Part shown: piece after piece, positions 32,921-44,579 of the stretch
How the letters are laid out: each line of letters begins with the position of its first letter
Position numbering within the stretch: position 1 is the stretch's first letter
DNA from: Rhizophagus clarus
Taxonomy: Eukaryota; Glomeromycota; Glomeromycetes; Glomerales; Glomeraceae
Assembly (NCBI GenBank): GCA_015698045.1
Contig: BLAL01000206.1
Coordinates: 124,001 to 188,000, forward strand
Reading direction: 5' to 3'
Length of the DNA: 64,000 nucleotides
Notes under the pieces: model-generated
Told to the model about the DNA's origin: nothing
Databases searched by the model: none
Seen by the model: only the letters and a program-made list of their open reading frames with translations
Translations under genes and position numbers: made by a program

Positions 32921-33555
32921 TATTAAACACAAACTAGAAAAAAGAGTTTGTAAACTATTTTATTATAAATATTATTTTTTTTATTATATGAATTTTATTC
33001 AATTATTATGTAAATAATCTACATAGGACATTAGGACATTAGGACATGCACACTGATACCATCACAGCACCTCGAAGCTGGACCAAACTCCGGAAAAACT
33101 TTTTCCCACAATCATAATAATTAGAAACTAAAACACGTAAACCGTGTAAATAAGAAAAATTGATGCACTCATGATTTTATAGTAATAAATAACAAGTTTA
33201 ACAAGTTTATCCCGTTACATTTCGAGCTTTTCCTTTTATGGCTTTACGGTTTATGGCTACAAACAAACAATCTCGAAACGCGTAACGCGTAAGCGATTCA
33301 TATAAACAATCCTAATTTAGTAAAACATTTATCGTAAAAAACTATAAATTTGAGCCTTGATCTAAACAATATTTAAAATCTCCTTTTTCTTTTTAAACAA
33401 AAAATGAAAACTTCTAACATATTATCTGTATCAACATTTTCTCTTTTTCAATTTGAAAAAAAAATGCACGAAACAAACTCTAGTACAAGCTCAGCACTCT
33501 TATTTCACAATAAATGACAAAAGATGAGACAATATTAATTTTTTTTTAATAATGT
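32921..33555. other. Unassigned spacer, no gene
   Basis: Less A+T-biased than its surroundings around 33030-33110. Short direct repeat TAGGACATTAGGACATTAGG-type at 33025-33047. No frame is supported. Confidence 0.4.
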
Positions 33556-33558
33556 CCT

Positions 33559-33617
33559 ACGCTCCGGACCTAATGATATAAATCATAATAATCATAATTA
33601 TAATTGGTCCGGAGCGT
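33559..33617. repeat. Perfect 12-base hairpin ACGCTCCGGACC
   Basis: ACGCTCCGGACC (33559-33570) and GGTCCGGAGCGT (33606-33617) flank a 35-base A+T-rich loop, with TA just outside on each side in part. It looks like fused ends of a Tc1/mariner-type MITE rather than a terminator, as no gene points into it. Confidence 0.55.
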
Positions 33618-33707
33618 AACAAAAACAAGGCTGAAATAACGGATGATGATGATTCACAGTCAGTAATGACATGGCCACACAGGGCTTGCGTGGGCCAAAA
33701 ATAAGGT

Positions 33708-33978
33708 CGGCTATCCGGCTATCCGGCTATCCGTAAAGACGGAAGATTCGAAAATGATGATAATAATAATAATAACAGCGTCGACGCTGATGATATTGAA
33801 TCCATCCCTGACGATATTAATAACAGCGTCGACGCTGATGATATTGAATCCATCCCTGATGATATTGATGATCCATCCCTGGTGGTATTGATGATCCATC
33901 CCTGGTGGTATTGATGATCCATCCCTGATGGTATTGATGATCCATCCCTGGTGGTATTGATGATCCATCCCTGTCACT
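33708..33978. repeat. Minisatellite: 9-, 48- and 24-base repeats
   Basis: Three tandem units of CGGCTATC (33708-33732) are followed by two copies of a 48-base unit containing AACAGCGTCGACGCTGATGA (33775-33865) and about five of a 24-base unit around GATGATCCATCCCTGGTGGT (33866-33974). On the plus strand one frame through the 48-base units encodes an acidic repeat (SVDADDIESIPDDI twice), which could be a coding remnant. Confidence 0.8.
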
Positions 33979-34955
33979 TACGATTTTTTTTGTCATCTAG
34001 TTTTTGATTTCCAGAGATTTTAAATACACATACTCATAATACAGAATTCTTTAAATAAAATAATTTCCTTTATTTTTTTAGAAAATTTATGGAGGGTAGG
34101 GTCTTATTTTCTAATAGTAGGAGGTTATTATAGCAATATATTGGTGATAGATCGAAAATGGCAGGAAAATAACATTGTATGTGGTGGATAGTTAATCGTT
34201 ATGTTTTGAAATTTATTAATTATTAATAAAAATATTTTTATCTGCTTTAAAGAAATATCACTCCATTTAACATTTTTCGTGTAAATTATGAGATAACGGA
34301 TAAAATCAACAATAACAATAAATAACACCTTTAAATTTAACCCGTAAACAGTATTAAACATTCAATATTGCATTGGGAAAGAAGCCATAGTTAAATAGCA
34401 AGGAATTATCTGTTATCTTCTAAAATTATTAATAATTGTTAATGTTAATAAATAAATTATTATTTAGCATGATCAGAGTTTTAGCATCTTGGAAGTTTGC
34501 ATGGTGACACAGTTATTGGGTATGGTGGTTAAAATATTCGCAGTTCGGTGATATTTCAACCCTCGTTAAGATGATATTTTAGCATATGGAATTTTTCTCA
34601 TTAAATTTAAAGTAATAAAGAAATGTAATTTAAAATTAAAACATATTAAAATCTTATTTGTATTTATTTTAATCAACATCGAAAATATTTAATTTTTCAA
34701 TCTTAATTTAATTTAATGAACGACATCGAAAATAATCGAAAGTAAAATAACCGCCAATCGTACCGCGTCGACGAAAGACGAAACGTGTCCGAAATACAAA
34801 CATTATTTTTTATTATTTTCTTATTGTTTCTTATTTGCGTTATTTATCTGTTTTTTTTACTTGCGTTATTTCTTTCTTGATTTAAAAATCAACGAGCCTA
34901 TTAGATTAAATTAAATTCAGTAATTTCATTTGGTCGTAAAATAAGGAATGAAGTT
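33979..34955. other. No gene seen
   Basis: A+T-rich spacer. A minus-strand frame at 34128-34361 has no promoter, splice or compositional support. Confidence 0.4.
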
Positions 34956-34959
34956 TTCC

Positions 34960-35330
34960 TCGCCCAATAAAATAAAATTATGGGTATGTTTATAAAAGTC
35001 TGATGGTGTAATTTCAACATAAGTTCCAGATTCTTTCTAAGCCACGTCAGTCAATTCACGTTCACCTTGAATTGTTATTGAATGGATTTCTATGTGTGTT
35101 AGATCTCTAAAGTATTCTTTAACTTCTTCGGATGTACTTTCCAGCCTTTACAATTCTGGTATGGTAAAGAACGATTTCCTCTTGTACACTTCACAATAGG
35201 TGCCGGGAAATCTGGAATCAAGCAATGAACGGAAAGAGGTAATCCAAGCTTCCAATGTGAGATGACCATAACGTAATTGAGATTTTGCTTTATATGTTGA
35301 ATTACGACATCATTTCGTAAAGTATCAATA
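34960..35330 (-). pseudogene. Protein fragment relic, unrecognised
   Basis: On the minus strand a frame with coding-like composition reads AKSQLRYGHLTLEAWITSFR, then SRFPGTYCEVYKRKSFFTI, a stop, EEVKEYFRDLTHIEIHSITI, then a stop and KESGTYVEITPSDFYKHTHNF. Two stops interrupt an otherwise continuous frame. I do not recognise the family; the G+C content is above the surroundings. Confidence 0.4.
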
Positions 35331-35339
35331 AGAAATAAA

Positions 35340-36590
35340 TTTTATGAGTTCCATAAAATTTTATTCTTTCTATGTCAGCGGGATGTTATTATTATAATCT
35401 GGTTATATGCACCTTCTCTCACATTTAATAGTTTCTAAGAATTAATGTGCAAGCTTGACGTTTTCTACCGCCAGCATTATTTGCGTTATTCATCCCGTCT
35501 CCATTGCTAGGGTAGTAAGTATATCCTGAGTAAATAGACAACACATGCAGTATAAATATTGTTTAGGTCATCGGAACTTCACGCTACCGTACTACAGAAA
35601 GATAATGATAAAAATAATCCATCCATCAATCAAAACTGATATGAATTTATCCATCTATCAATCATCAAAACTGATATGAATTTTTAATTTATCTTAAATT
35701 GGTATTAGTCCTGTAATCCATATCGGACAATTTTACTGCGATATGTTTTTTTAGAATAGTTACGTTAAAGAGAACGTTGTAATTAAGGTAGTTTTATAAG
35801 GAATTACGTAAGGGTTAAACCAATTTCTTTAACCCTAACAGAAGCATTAATGCAAAGTCAATTAAGAAAATGTGTAATTTAGCGTTATTCTAGATACTTC
35901 TAGTCTCATTTATTTATTTATTATTGATAAAAATTTGCGTCACAAGAGATTTTATTCATATATTATTTTATCTATTAAATCATTCATTTTATTAAATACT
36001 TGAAAACCGAATGTTTAATAATAAATCAATAATTCGAATCCAAGAAAATGTTAGCAACATGATCATTAGTACTAGATGTTAGATACAATAGGATGATGCT
36101 TCAATGATCTGTTATCGGTAAGTTTTTTTATTATAATTATATTTATATAATTTATTAGATAAATCGTTCTAGATCTCATGAAAGATTATTTACAATATCA
36201 TGAAAGAAAAATCTAAACAAATGGTATTCTTGGTTTTATTAATAATAAGTTTTCCAATGTTTTTTTCCATAGGAATACGACACAGTAGTTATTAAGTAGA
36301 TACTATTTCTCTTTCGATTTAAAATCATCAGTAAACCATATTTCTTCCACTAAAATCTGAAAAGAACACTAGTCAAAAGTAAACCTCAGATATTAGTGAT
36401 ATTACCCTCTCCTCCCTTAATTACACAAGATAAGGAAAAAATACATCAAATAATCAATCCTCTTTACATGCCAAACGTTCCTAATATCGACTAGGAATTT
36501 CCACATCACATGATAGAAAAGAAACGGATTTAATAAAAGTGTATGTATTATAAATGGATTTCATTGATAGATCAGATTAATTTCCTTTTA
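35340..36590. other. No gene seen
   Basis: Mixed spacer. A short direct repeat ATCAAAACTGATATGAATTT occurs at about 35631 and 35664. No supportable frame. Confidence 0.4.
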
Positions 36591-37735
36591 AAAAATAATT
36601 TATTTATTTTATAGGGTTTTTTTTTTTTATTTAGATTATGTGAATATTGTTAAAAACCGAACGTCTACGATCAAACTTCAGGATCAGTATAAAAGGATCG
36701 GGAAGAATATCGCCGAAACAATTCCCTCATAAGATTCCAACTTTTGTTCTATACGTTCGTTATTATGGAATCTATTATTAATAATATAGACGACGTAAAG
36801 TGAACCAATGATTCGTATTTTATGATTTGAGGTCGTTGTGTATTTTCACAAGTAAGTTAATCCTAATAATTTATATTATTTATACAAGATTTCTCAATGA
36901 GACTTAATTGCTAAATTACTCTTTTTGACTTATTATAAAATGACATCACAGCTTGAACCACTCTTTTTTAACGCTGTTGTTGAACCGACCCCACGGGTAT
37001 TTTGGATTTTTCATTTAATAGTAAAAACAATATCACACTCCTTATAATCAATCCTCTATATCAATGTCACTTACTTATGGAGCATCAAAAGACCAATTAT
37101 ATGAAGACAATAATTTTTCGATTAAACATTCTGTGCTGATTTAAGTCAGCAGCAAACACTTTTAAATAGAACAACTTTCAACTGCATGATCTCATTTTTA
37201 TGTTTAATCTTTGAACAATTTGGCTTGTGATCAAGATCCTAAACACGCTAGGAAATTGCTCATTTTGGCACAAATGTTTAAATTGATGAATGATGTAGCG
37301 AAAAAATTAAATTTTTTTATAAATCTCAGCAAAGGTATGAAGGTTACTTTTATTTATCTTTTTTTATAAGGAGTAATTACTTAATTATTTAACATAGTTG
37401 TATCACTTTTACAGTTAATTTCAGTGGATGGGCGCTTCCTTTGCTATGAAGGAATTTCCATGGTGGATTTTACGCAATCGAATTTTTAGTTAAATAATCC
37501 CCAAATCATTAAAATTTTGTTGGTATGTTAACCTTTTTTTAAATCGAATTATTTATCACCATCCTTTTTTTGGATTTAATTGTATTTTTACCTTCCCTTT
37601 TTCAAATTCTACCTCAGTGTTGTGCACGGACATTATCCCGGCGATTTTAGCAGGCACGTGACGTCTGTGTCCGCGTAGGACAGTCGGGACGTGGCTTTGA
37701 CTTAGCTATAGTCTTGTCCTACAAAAACTGATGTA

Positions 37736-39072
37736 CACTCCCCTACAAAAAGTATTGGACCACTTTAATATCGGTAAATTAATATGCCGATTTTAACAGT
37801 TAATTTTTCAACAATTTATTAATAAACATTATAAAAATTTTATATCACGTGACTCAGAAAAACGTGGATTTTTTATTAATATCTAGTTGGATTTCCTTTA
37901 CTATCTATTACAGCCTGAACCCTTCTAGGCATGCTATCAACTAAATTTGCTAAAACTTCAGGTTCAATTTTACCCCATTCCTCCTCCAAAACTTCCATTA
38001 ATTGACCAACATTTTTTGGATGAGGTTTATGTGCCCGAACTTTTCTTTCTAAAACATCCCATAAATGTTCAATTGGATTAAGATCCGGGCTCTGTGCAGG
38101 CCATGGAAGACTTGAAACCGAATTATCCTCTTTCCACTGTCCAACCGCCCTTGCTCTATGAACTGGAGCGTTATCATCTTGAAAAATATATTCTAAATTA
38201 TTTTCTAAACTATCATAGAAGGGTAAAAAAGTATTTTCTAATATATTAATATATACAGAACCTGTGATACTACCGGAAACTTGAATCAAAGGACCAAGTT
38301 TATCTTTTGCGAAACACCCCCACACCATAACTCCCTGATTTCCAGACTTTACCGTTGGAATAAGACAACTTACATCATATTTTTCATGGGGTTTACGCCA
38401 AACCCAGTGGTGAGCATCATTTTGAAATAATAGAAAGCGAGATTCATCACTCCAAATAATTGTATCCCACTCAGTATCCCATTCTTTTCTTTCACGGCAC
38501 CAAGCTAGTCTTTTTTTACGATTAGCTTCAGAAACCAATGGTTTTCTTTTTCCAGCTCTGCCAAAATATCCTTCAGAATGTAAAACATGCCTTACAGTAT
38601 TATTAGATACTGGACTTAATAAACAATCACTAATTTTTTTTGTTATTTCTTCTAAAGATTGCTGCCTATCTTCCTTTATAATTTTTGAAAGATGTCTTAA
38701 ATCTCTTTCAGTGAGTTTTGGCGGCCTACCTGAACGTGGAGCAGCTGAAATTTTTTCTGAGTTTTTGTAGTCCATTATAGTATTATGGATGGTTGTTTTT
38801 GGTATATCAAGTATTTCATTAATATTTCGTTCAGTATGACCTCCTTTCCAGAGACCAATAACCTCTCCTCGTTCAAATTCTGTAAGCTCACGCTTTTTGG
38901 GCATTTTTATAAATAATTTTTTTTTTTATTTTCGGGTGGGCGAAGACTTTAGCTACATGGGAAAAAAAAATTTATTTATATATGTATAGTTAGTTGTGGC
39001 GTAATCTTAATTTTAATAGAAATGATCGGCAAATGATCGGCAGGGTGGTCCGATACTTTTTGTAGGGGAGTG
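37736..39072 (-). mobile_element. Complete Tc1/mariner element, 1,337 bases
   Basis: It begins CACTCCCCTACAAAAAGTAT and ends with the complement of CACTCCCCTACAAAAAGTAT, the inverted ends staying alike for about 28 bases (one mismatch). TA flanks both sides (37734-37735 and 39073-39074). The transposase frame inside is uninterrupted. Undamaged ends, a clean TA duplication and an intact gene suggest recent insertion and possible activity. Confidence 0.95.
37876..38904 (-). CDS. Tc1-family DD34E transposase, intact
   Basis: Single exon, 342 residues, the usual Tc1 length. Residues 1-60 form the first helix-turn-helix (LTEFERGEVIGLWKGG, then NINEILDIPKTTIHN); a second HTH follows (residues 60-115), with the GRPPKLT AT-hook-like linker between. 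The catalytic triad is visible: D in IIWSDESRF, D in YIFQDDNAPVHRAR, and E in SPDLNPIEHLWDVLE, 34 residues after the second D. Start at 38904 is the first ATG after the right terminal repeat. The enzyme binds the inverted ends and moves the element by cut-and-paste into TA sites. No stops or shifts. Confidence 0.95.
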   Translation of the reverse strand: MPKKRELTEFERGEVIGLWKGGHTERNINEILDIPKTTIHNTIMDYKNSEKISAAPRSGRPPKLTERDLRHLSKIIKEDRQQSLEEITKKISDCLLSPVSNNTVRHVLHSEGYFGRAGKRKPLVSEANRKKRLAWCRERKEWDTEWDTIIWSDESRFLLFQNDAHHWVWRKPHEKYDVSCLIPTVKSGNQGVMVWGCFAKDKLGPLIQVSGSITGSVYINILENTFLPFYDSLENNLEYIFQDDNAPVHRARAVGQWKEDNSVSSLPWPAQSPDLNPIEHLWDVLERKVRAHKPHPKNVGQLMEVLEEEWGKIEPEVLANLVDSMPRRVQAVIDSKGNPTRY

Positions 39073-40719
39073 TACCTGTATTGGAAGATTCGTTAAACGT
39101 ATTACGGTTGTACATTAGTAGTACTTAGATCTTTTAGGTGTTTACGTATCAATTAATCATTTTTTTTTCTTTTTTTTCTTTTTATTTCTTTTTATTTAGA
39201 TTTAAATAATAACGTGAATATTGTCAAAACCTCAAAAAAGAATATTTCCAAAACAATCTTTACTTCTATTAATTCTATACGTTATCTTATGGCCAATCCT
39301 TTATATCAATGTCACTTACTTACGGAGGATCAAAAGACCAAATATCAGCGAACTTAACTATGTCACTTATAAGAACCGAATATACGAGATTCTAAAACAA
39401 TCTGTACTGATTTATGAATACTTTAAATAGAACAACTTTCTATGTGAATACTAAGATCCTAAACACGTTAGGATATTGTTCATATCAGTTTTAATACTCT
39501 AGTCTATCAATCGTAAATGATGGATGATGAGGCATAGAAATTTTTTTTTATTAAACTTAAAATAATTTCAGCAAGGTATGAAAAGGCACTTTATTTTTAT
39601 TTTTATAATGAGTAATTATTAATTATTTAACATAGTTGTATTACATTTACAGTTTATGCAATGGATGTGCGTTTCCTTTGCTAGGAAGGAATTTTCTATG
39701 GTGGATTCCTACACGATCGAATTTATCATAAAATTTTAGAAATTCGTGGTGTGTTGATTCTCTAAAAAAATTAGATTTCACGCGATGTTCGTTTAAACAT
39801 TTTTTGGTGTGTACCTACTTTTTTAGTCAAATTATCCTTTTTTAATTGTATTTCGTCTTTTTAGACATTCTGCAATCTGCACATTCTAATCAATGTACCT
39901 CAGTGTTGTGTTGTGGACGGACATCGTTCTGGCAATTTTTGGTGGACTCTAAAAAGCCTGTATTCGCGTCTATTTTCTCAAGACAGTTGGGATCCAGCCC
40001 CGTGACTAGGAACTGTGTTAGAAGATTCTTTAAATGACAATTTGGATTGTTGACAGTACTCTAAGTATGTATATTGAAAGGAATTTAATTTTTTTTAAAT
40101 TAATTAACTATATCCTTATTTAGCATATACTAATTCTGCAACAAATTGATTGACTTTCGGTATTTCTTATTAGGAAACGAAATCATATTATATCATGAAG
40201 ATTTAAATAGAATTTTACAAGAATATTATGACAAGTAAGTGTTATGTTTTCTTTATTTATAGTATGAATGTAAATTAAATTTATTTAATATCATGAAATA
40301 TATATAAAAAAAAAAAATATTCTTCTAAAAATTTTTATATCCTATTTAAATTAATAGATGTATTAATATTTATACGATTTGTAATTGTATTTTACGTGTC
40401 AATTGATTGTTCTTTTTTCTTCATTTTTTATTTAGATAATTACGTGAGTATTGTCAAAACCTAAGGATCAGGATCGGGAAGAATATCGCCGAAACAAATT
40501 ATCTTATAAGGTTCCAATACTTTGACAACCTCTTATCATTGTAGGTAAAGGGGCAAAAAGCCATTTTGAGGGATCTTTTTTTAAAGATTCTTCGATAGTA
40601 CTATTCTCAGCTAAATTTCTTGTGATTACAAGTTAGTAAGTTTATTAATTTCGTAAACAAATTTTTGAATATTAATGCTTTTTTTTAAGTATTTATAACG
40701 TTTAACTTTTTATTGTGCT

Positions 40720-41640
40720 CTTTTAAATTTGAAATGCAATCCAACATTTTTCGCTTATAGAGGGACATTGCGGCAACAAAATCAGAAATCGCCGGCATGT
40801 AATGATGAGCGTATGACAATAAGTCAAGAGGTTGACCGATTTTTTACCGAGTGATTCGGAATACCTTTTGTTTAAAAATAATATAATATTACCTTTGCAT
40901 AAATTTCCAAGCATACCAACGTTTGATTATATGAGATTTTACGCAAATCACGCCAAGTTGGATTAAAGATATGGGACAACTTTCAATCAAGGAAGTTATG
41001 GCATCCTTAATTCTGGCCTACTTAAATTCAGTCTCAAATGATTGGTCGTATAATCACCTGTCATTCGCTGTTGAAGACATGACGTTTAGATATTGAAATG
41101 AAATTTACAAATTAGTTTTTAGTAGATGTAAGAGTGTAAAATATTTTTATTGGAATACTACTGAAAAATTATAAACGTATCCGAGTGCAAAATCAATCCT
41201 ACCTTCTTGGAATTAATTTTTGAGAATAGCATAACTTTACAAATGCTATTCGAACTTATCAAAATATAGAGAATTTAATTTCATTTGAAAACAATACCTA
41301 CCATTGAGCGATGTGATCATAAAAAAAATCAGTCATCACATTAAAACAAATTACATTATCACCATTTGTAACGTTTGTTAATCCAATATTTCTTTAAGTT
41401 TTGATGAATCTACAGTATTTAGAGCTAATAATAATAGTTGTGAATTTATCATGAGAATATAGATTGAAGATAATGGAAACACTGCTTTCTTTCCGGATCT
41501 TTATTAGAAAATCTGGGAGAACGTTTTAAAAATTGTTATACGTTATCCGTTTGAATCTCAAGATTATCTGGCCGAAAATTTACGATTAATTAAAATGATA
41601 TCAAAGAAGTATCCAAAGACAAAAGGTTGACTATGGATAT
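40720..41640 (+). pseudogene. Decayed F-box/LRR-type relic (tentative)
   Basis: Broken coding-like pieces on the plus strand: a YANHAKLD segment near 40940, SSLLLNSVSNDW-like wording near 41030, an LLENLGERFKNC-like piece (about 41501-41550) and ESQDYLAENLRLIKMISKKY (about 41556-41620). The last two resemble the C-terminal leucine-rich part of Glomeromycotina F-box proteins. Many stops separate them. This rests on pattern memory and is weak; 42010-42275 may hold further debris. Confidence 0.3.
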
Positions 41641-42279
41641 TGACCACTTAATACTATATGGTATATGTTTACTTTATAATGGCAAAAAAAGAGTTATTAA
41701 CACTTAATTTTTTTAGAAATTAGTACAATATATTTAATAATTAAACGACACATTTGATGGATAACATGGGAAGGTTTGATTTCTCATAATGTACTTTTAA
41801 TTATACAATCTTGTAAAATCAAAAATCAAACAAATAAATAATATAAATTTATTCTGTTGAAATACAAATTTCATTATGAAATTTAAAAAATTTTATTTGC
41901 TAAATGTATAAACTTATAAAAATCATATGTTTTTAAATCTCGTAATCATTGGGTTAAATTGGTTAAATTACCTTTTTTTAGAAACATAGAAATTAAATAT
42001 GTATTAATTTAGAAATCAAATGCATTATTAAACTTTGGCGATACTCTCAATGATGCTCTGATCTCGATGGGTGTGAAGTGGTCAGTCGCCAACTGACATC
42101 ATCTACGCTATCATATCAAAGCTCGAGTTTTTTACTCCTTGGTAATAAATGGTACAACCCCAAAAATTCACTATGTTCAAGGCCATGGACTTTTGACGAG
42201 ATTGACCAACAATGTCTTTTCAACGACATAAGATTCAAGAAAGCAATACACGTTTCCCTATATTGTAATTTCTAAGAAA

Positions 42280-44040
42280 TGAACATTAAATAATATATTT
42301 AACGCATTATCTCTGGTGATACCAAAGCAATTAGCAAGTGCATTGTCGTATAAACATTTATTCAAATAACTTTTTTTTTAATATTAAATTTTAAGTTAAT
42401 AACAAAATTTTAAACACTTACTTGACTATTTATCGTTTAAGAATATTAAACAAGTCATTATGACATGAGTGGCGTGTAAAGGATAAAGAATGATATGAGT
42501 GAGGGAGAAAGGTAATTAAATGAAAGAAAGAAGTAGGAAAATTTAGGGAAAAGTTATGTATCTATTATTATATACAGCAGTATATAATAATTTTTTCTTG
42601 AATAAAGAACGCTCAAACGACCAAAATTTTGAGGGATTAAATATCATTTTGAGTTATACAAAATAGAACGTATTTTTTTTTTTTTTTTAGAGATGCATCA
42701 TCTTATCAATAAATTATCAATCAGCAAATTCATTCATAGTTGATTTAATTGTATGTAGATCTGTGTGATGGCGCAATAAAATTATTTTTAATTGTTGATC
42801 GTATATTCAGTCGTATAGATAGTGTCGAAAAGAAAATTTTCATCTTTCACGACACAAACTACTAAAAATTTTATTTTATTTTAAAAAAAAATAAAAAGTA
42901 AATCAATGAGAGATATTTTTTTTTTCTTTACTTTTCTTATCTTTTTTTTTTTTTTGAAAAATAATTTATCTAAATTTGTTCGTAAATAGTATTGATTATT
43001 TTATTTAGAGTTTTTGAGCTAATTGTTAAAAAATGCAGATGAAAACGCCAACATGCATTCATTGGGAATTTCTGAATTTAAATCAATAATTATTAATAAA
43101 TCTTCATTTTGAAATAGTTAAATCAGGATTTTTCAAAGTTCTCATGACGCTTTTTTTTTCTGTATATGAAATAATAATACTAAAATTATACAATGCATTC
43201 ATTCCCTGGAATGTTTCACATCCATTAAAATTATTATTATTTAATAATTAATTTGAATGACGATACAAAAACTTCTGATTTTTTTTTTTTTTTTTTTTTT
43301 TTGCAGGATTATTATTATTCGTACAATTATAATGAGATTTCGATGATCCCTATTGTTCACATTTTATAAATTTTTTTTTTTTTATGTTTGGAACATATTT
43401 ATAGAATCTCTTTACTTGATCTTGTTAAAAAACTAAAAAAGGACAATTCTGAAAGTCCTGCATTACTGCATTAAGAAGGTTATTGGTCTGCATTATTATG
43501 ATCCTGACCAGAATTAAAAAGGGATGATTATTGTAGTACAGTACGAAATTTGGTTAATTTAAATTTATTAAAATTAGAAGTTGATTCAAATTCCGCATGA
43601 ACGACTTTCAAATGGGTACAATTTAGAATAACTCATTCATAAAAGGAACAATAAATCTTCCGGAAAATGTTTCAAAATATGTTAAAAGCAAAATAGGTAA
43701 GAATTTACAAAATATATGCAATTACGTGAACTTTTTTTGAGTGAAGAATGAACAATTTTTTTTTTTTTTTTTTATTAAATTTTAAGTCATGAATGAATAA
43801 ACAAAATTTCGTATAGTAAAATAAAAATCTCTTTGAAAAAGAAGTTAACATTATTATAAAGTATGTAAAAATTATAATTTTAATAAAGAATAGAAATTAT
43901 GTTACAATATAAAAAATTTCAGTTAAGAAATTTTTTAAAAGGAAACCCATACCAAAATCGACAATTATTCATTATAAAAATCAGGTCTTTCCGAACTCAG
44001 GTCTCGTAAAATCAGATCCTGATTTTAATTCATAATACAA
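42280..44040. other. No gene seen
   Basis: A+T-rich with several long poly-T runs (42671, 43280, 43750). No supportable frame on either strand. Confidence 0.5.
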
Positions 44041-44144
44041 TCAATATATTTATTCCATCCAAAATCATTCTAAATTATGAATATTATTAAAATCAATATA
44101 TTTATTCCATCCAAAATCATTCTAAATTATGAATATTATTTTTA
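44041..44144. repeat. Perfect 52-base tandem duplication
   Basis: The unit beginning TCAATATATTTATTCCATCC is repeated head-to-tail without a mismatch (44041-44092, 44093-44144), so the duplication is recent. Confidence 0.9.
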
Positions 44145-44344
44145 AAATTTCAATTGAAAAATGAGAGAACTTCTCTTAGAAAATATTAAAGGAAGAATAA
44201 CTACAATGCAAGGATAATAAAACTAAAAATTACAAATTAATTATTAAATAGAACTTTCAAAATAAACTCGGTGGATTTTCCTCACCGATTACGTTATTTC
44301 ATCTTCATGAAATAACTTATTATTGTTATTATTAACGTTAAAAT

Positions 44345-44566
44345 TTGTTTCTTTCACAAAGAAATACATTACTTTCACAGAGAAATACATTGTACAATAG
44401 TATCAAATGCAATCTTAAACTATTGACTATTCAAAGTAGTAGTAGTAAAACTCCTACTACTTTTATAATTTCAAATGAATGTAAAAATATTTTAAATGTC
44501 AATTGTTTAGAATGTGAAGAATGGATGGATGAGAAAGTTGGAAAGGATCGAATAACAAATAATTAA
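44345..44566 (+). CDS. Short uncertain ORF, Ser/Thr/Asn-rich
   Basis: A 73-codon frame starting with a duplicated LSQRNT motif (from a CTTTCACARAGAAATACATT repeat) and containing SSSSKTPTTFI and NVNCLECEEWMDEKVGK. Composition in the second half is coding-like. It could be the last exon of a decayed gene (an acceptor-like TTTCAAAG or TTTCACAG precedes), but no upstream exon is convincing. Unrecognised. Confidence 0.25.
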   Translation: MFLSQRNTLLSQRNTLYNSIKCNLKLLTIQSSSSKTPTTFIISNECKNILNVNCLECEEWMDEKVGKDRITNN

Positions 44567-44579
44567 AATATTTTTATAA

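Larger units (their letters stand above)
36600..40560. repeat. Tandem segmental duplication, about 1.1-1.2 kb units
   Basis: Three successive units share, in order, a TTTAGAT..ACGTGAATATTGTCAAAACC start (36640, 39200, 40440), TCAATGTCACTTACTTACGG (37062, 39307), TTAATTATTTAACATAGTTG (37381, 39612), GGATG.GCGTTTCCTTTGCTA (37427, 39662) and CTCAGTGTTGTG...GGACAT (37612, 39899). The third unit is cut short after about 120 bases. CGGGAAGAATATCGCCGAAACA is shared by units 1 and 3. Unit 1 is interrupted by the Tc1 element: its end (TGTATTGGAAGATTCGTTAAA, 39077) matches unit 2 at 40013. No open frame survives in any unit. Confidence 0.7.

Noticed and set aside
33559-33617. Perfect hairpin as a transcription terminator
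   Set aside because: No gene points toward it, there is no U-tract logic for a eukaryote, and its TA-bounded inverted ends suit a MITE remnant better.
33711-33977. A minus-strand 88-residue repeat protein (DGSSIPPGMDHQYHQ-type)
   Set aside because: Purely a translation of the 24-base minisatellite; several frames are open at once and none has flanking gene structure.
34440-34570. Possible tRNA (a GTTCG-like box near 34553)
   Set aside because: No cloverleaf could be drawn: no matching acceptor stem and no A-box at the right distance. No other tRNA or rRNA was recognisable in the window.
38905-39200. Second gene upstream of the Tc1 transposase
   Set aside because: This stretch is the element's right terminal repeat and leader, followed by duplicated spacer; no open frame.
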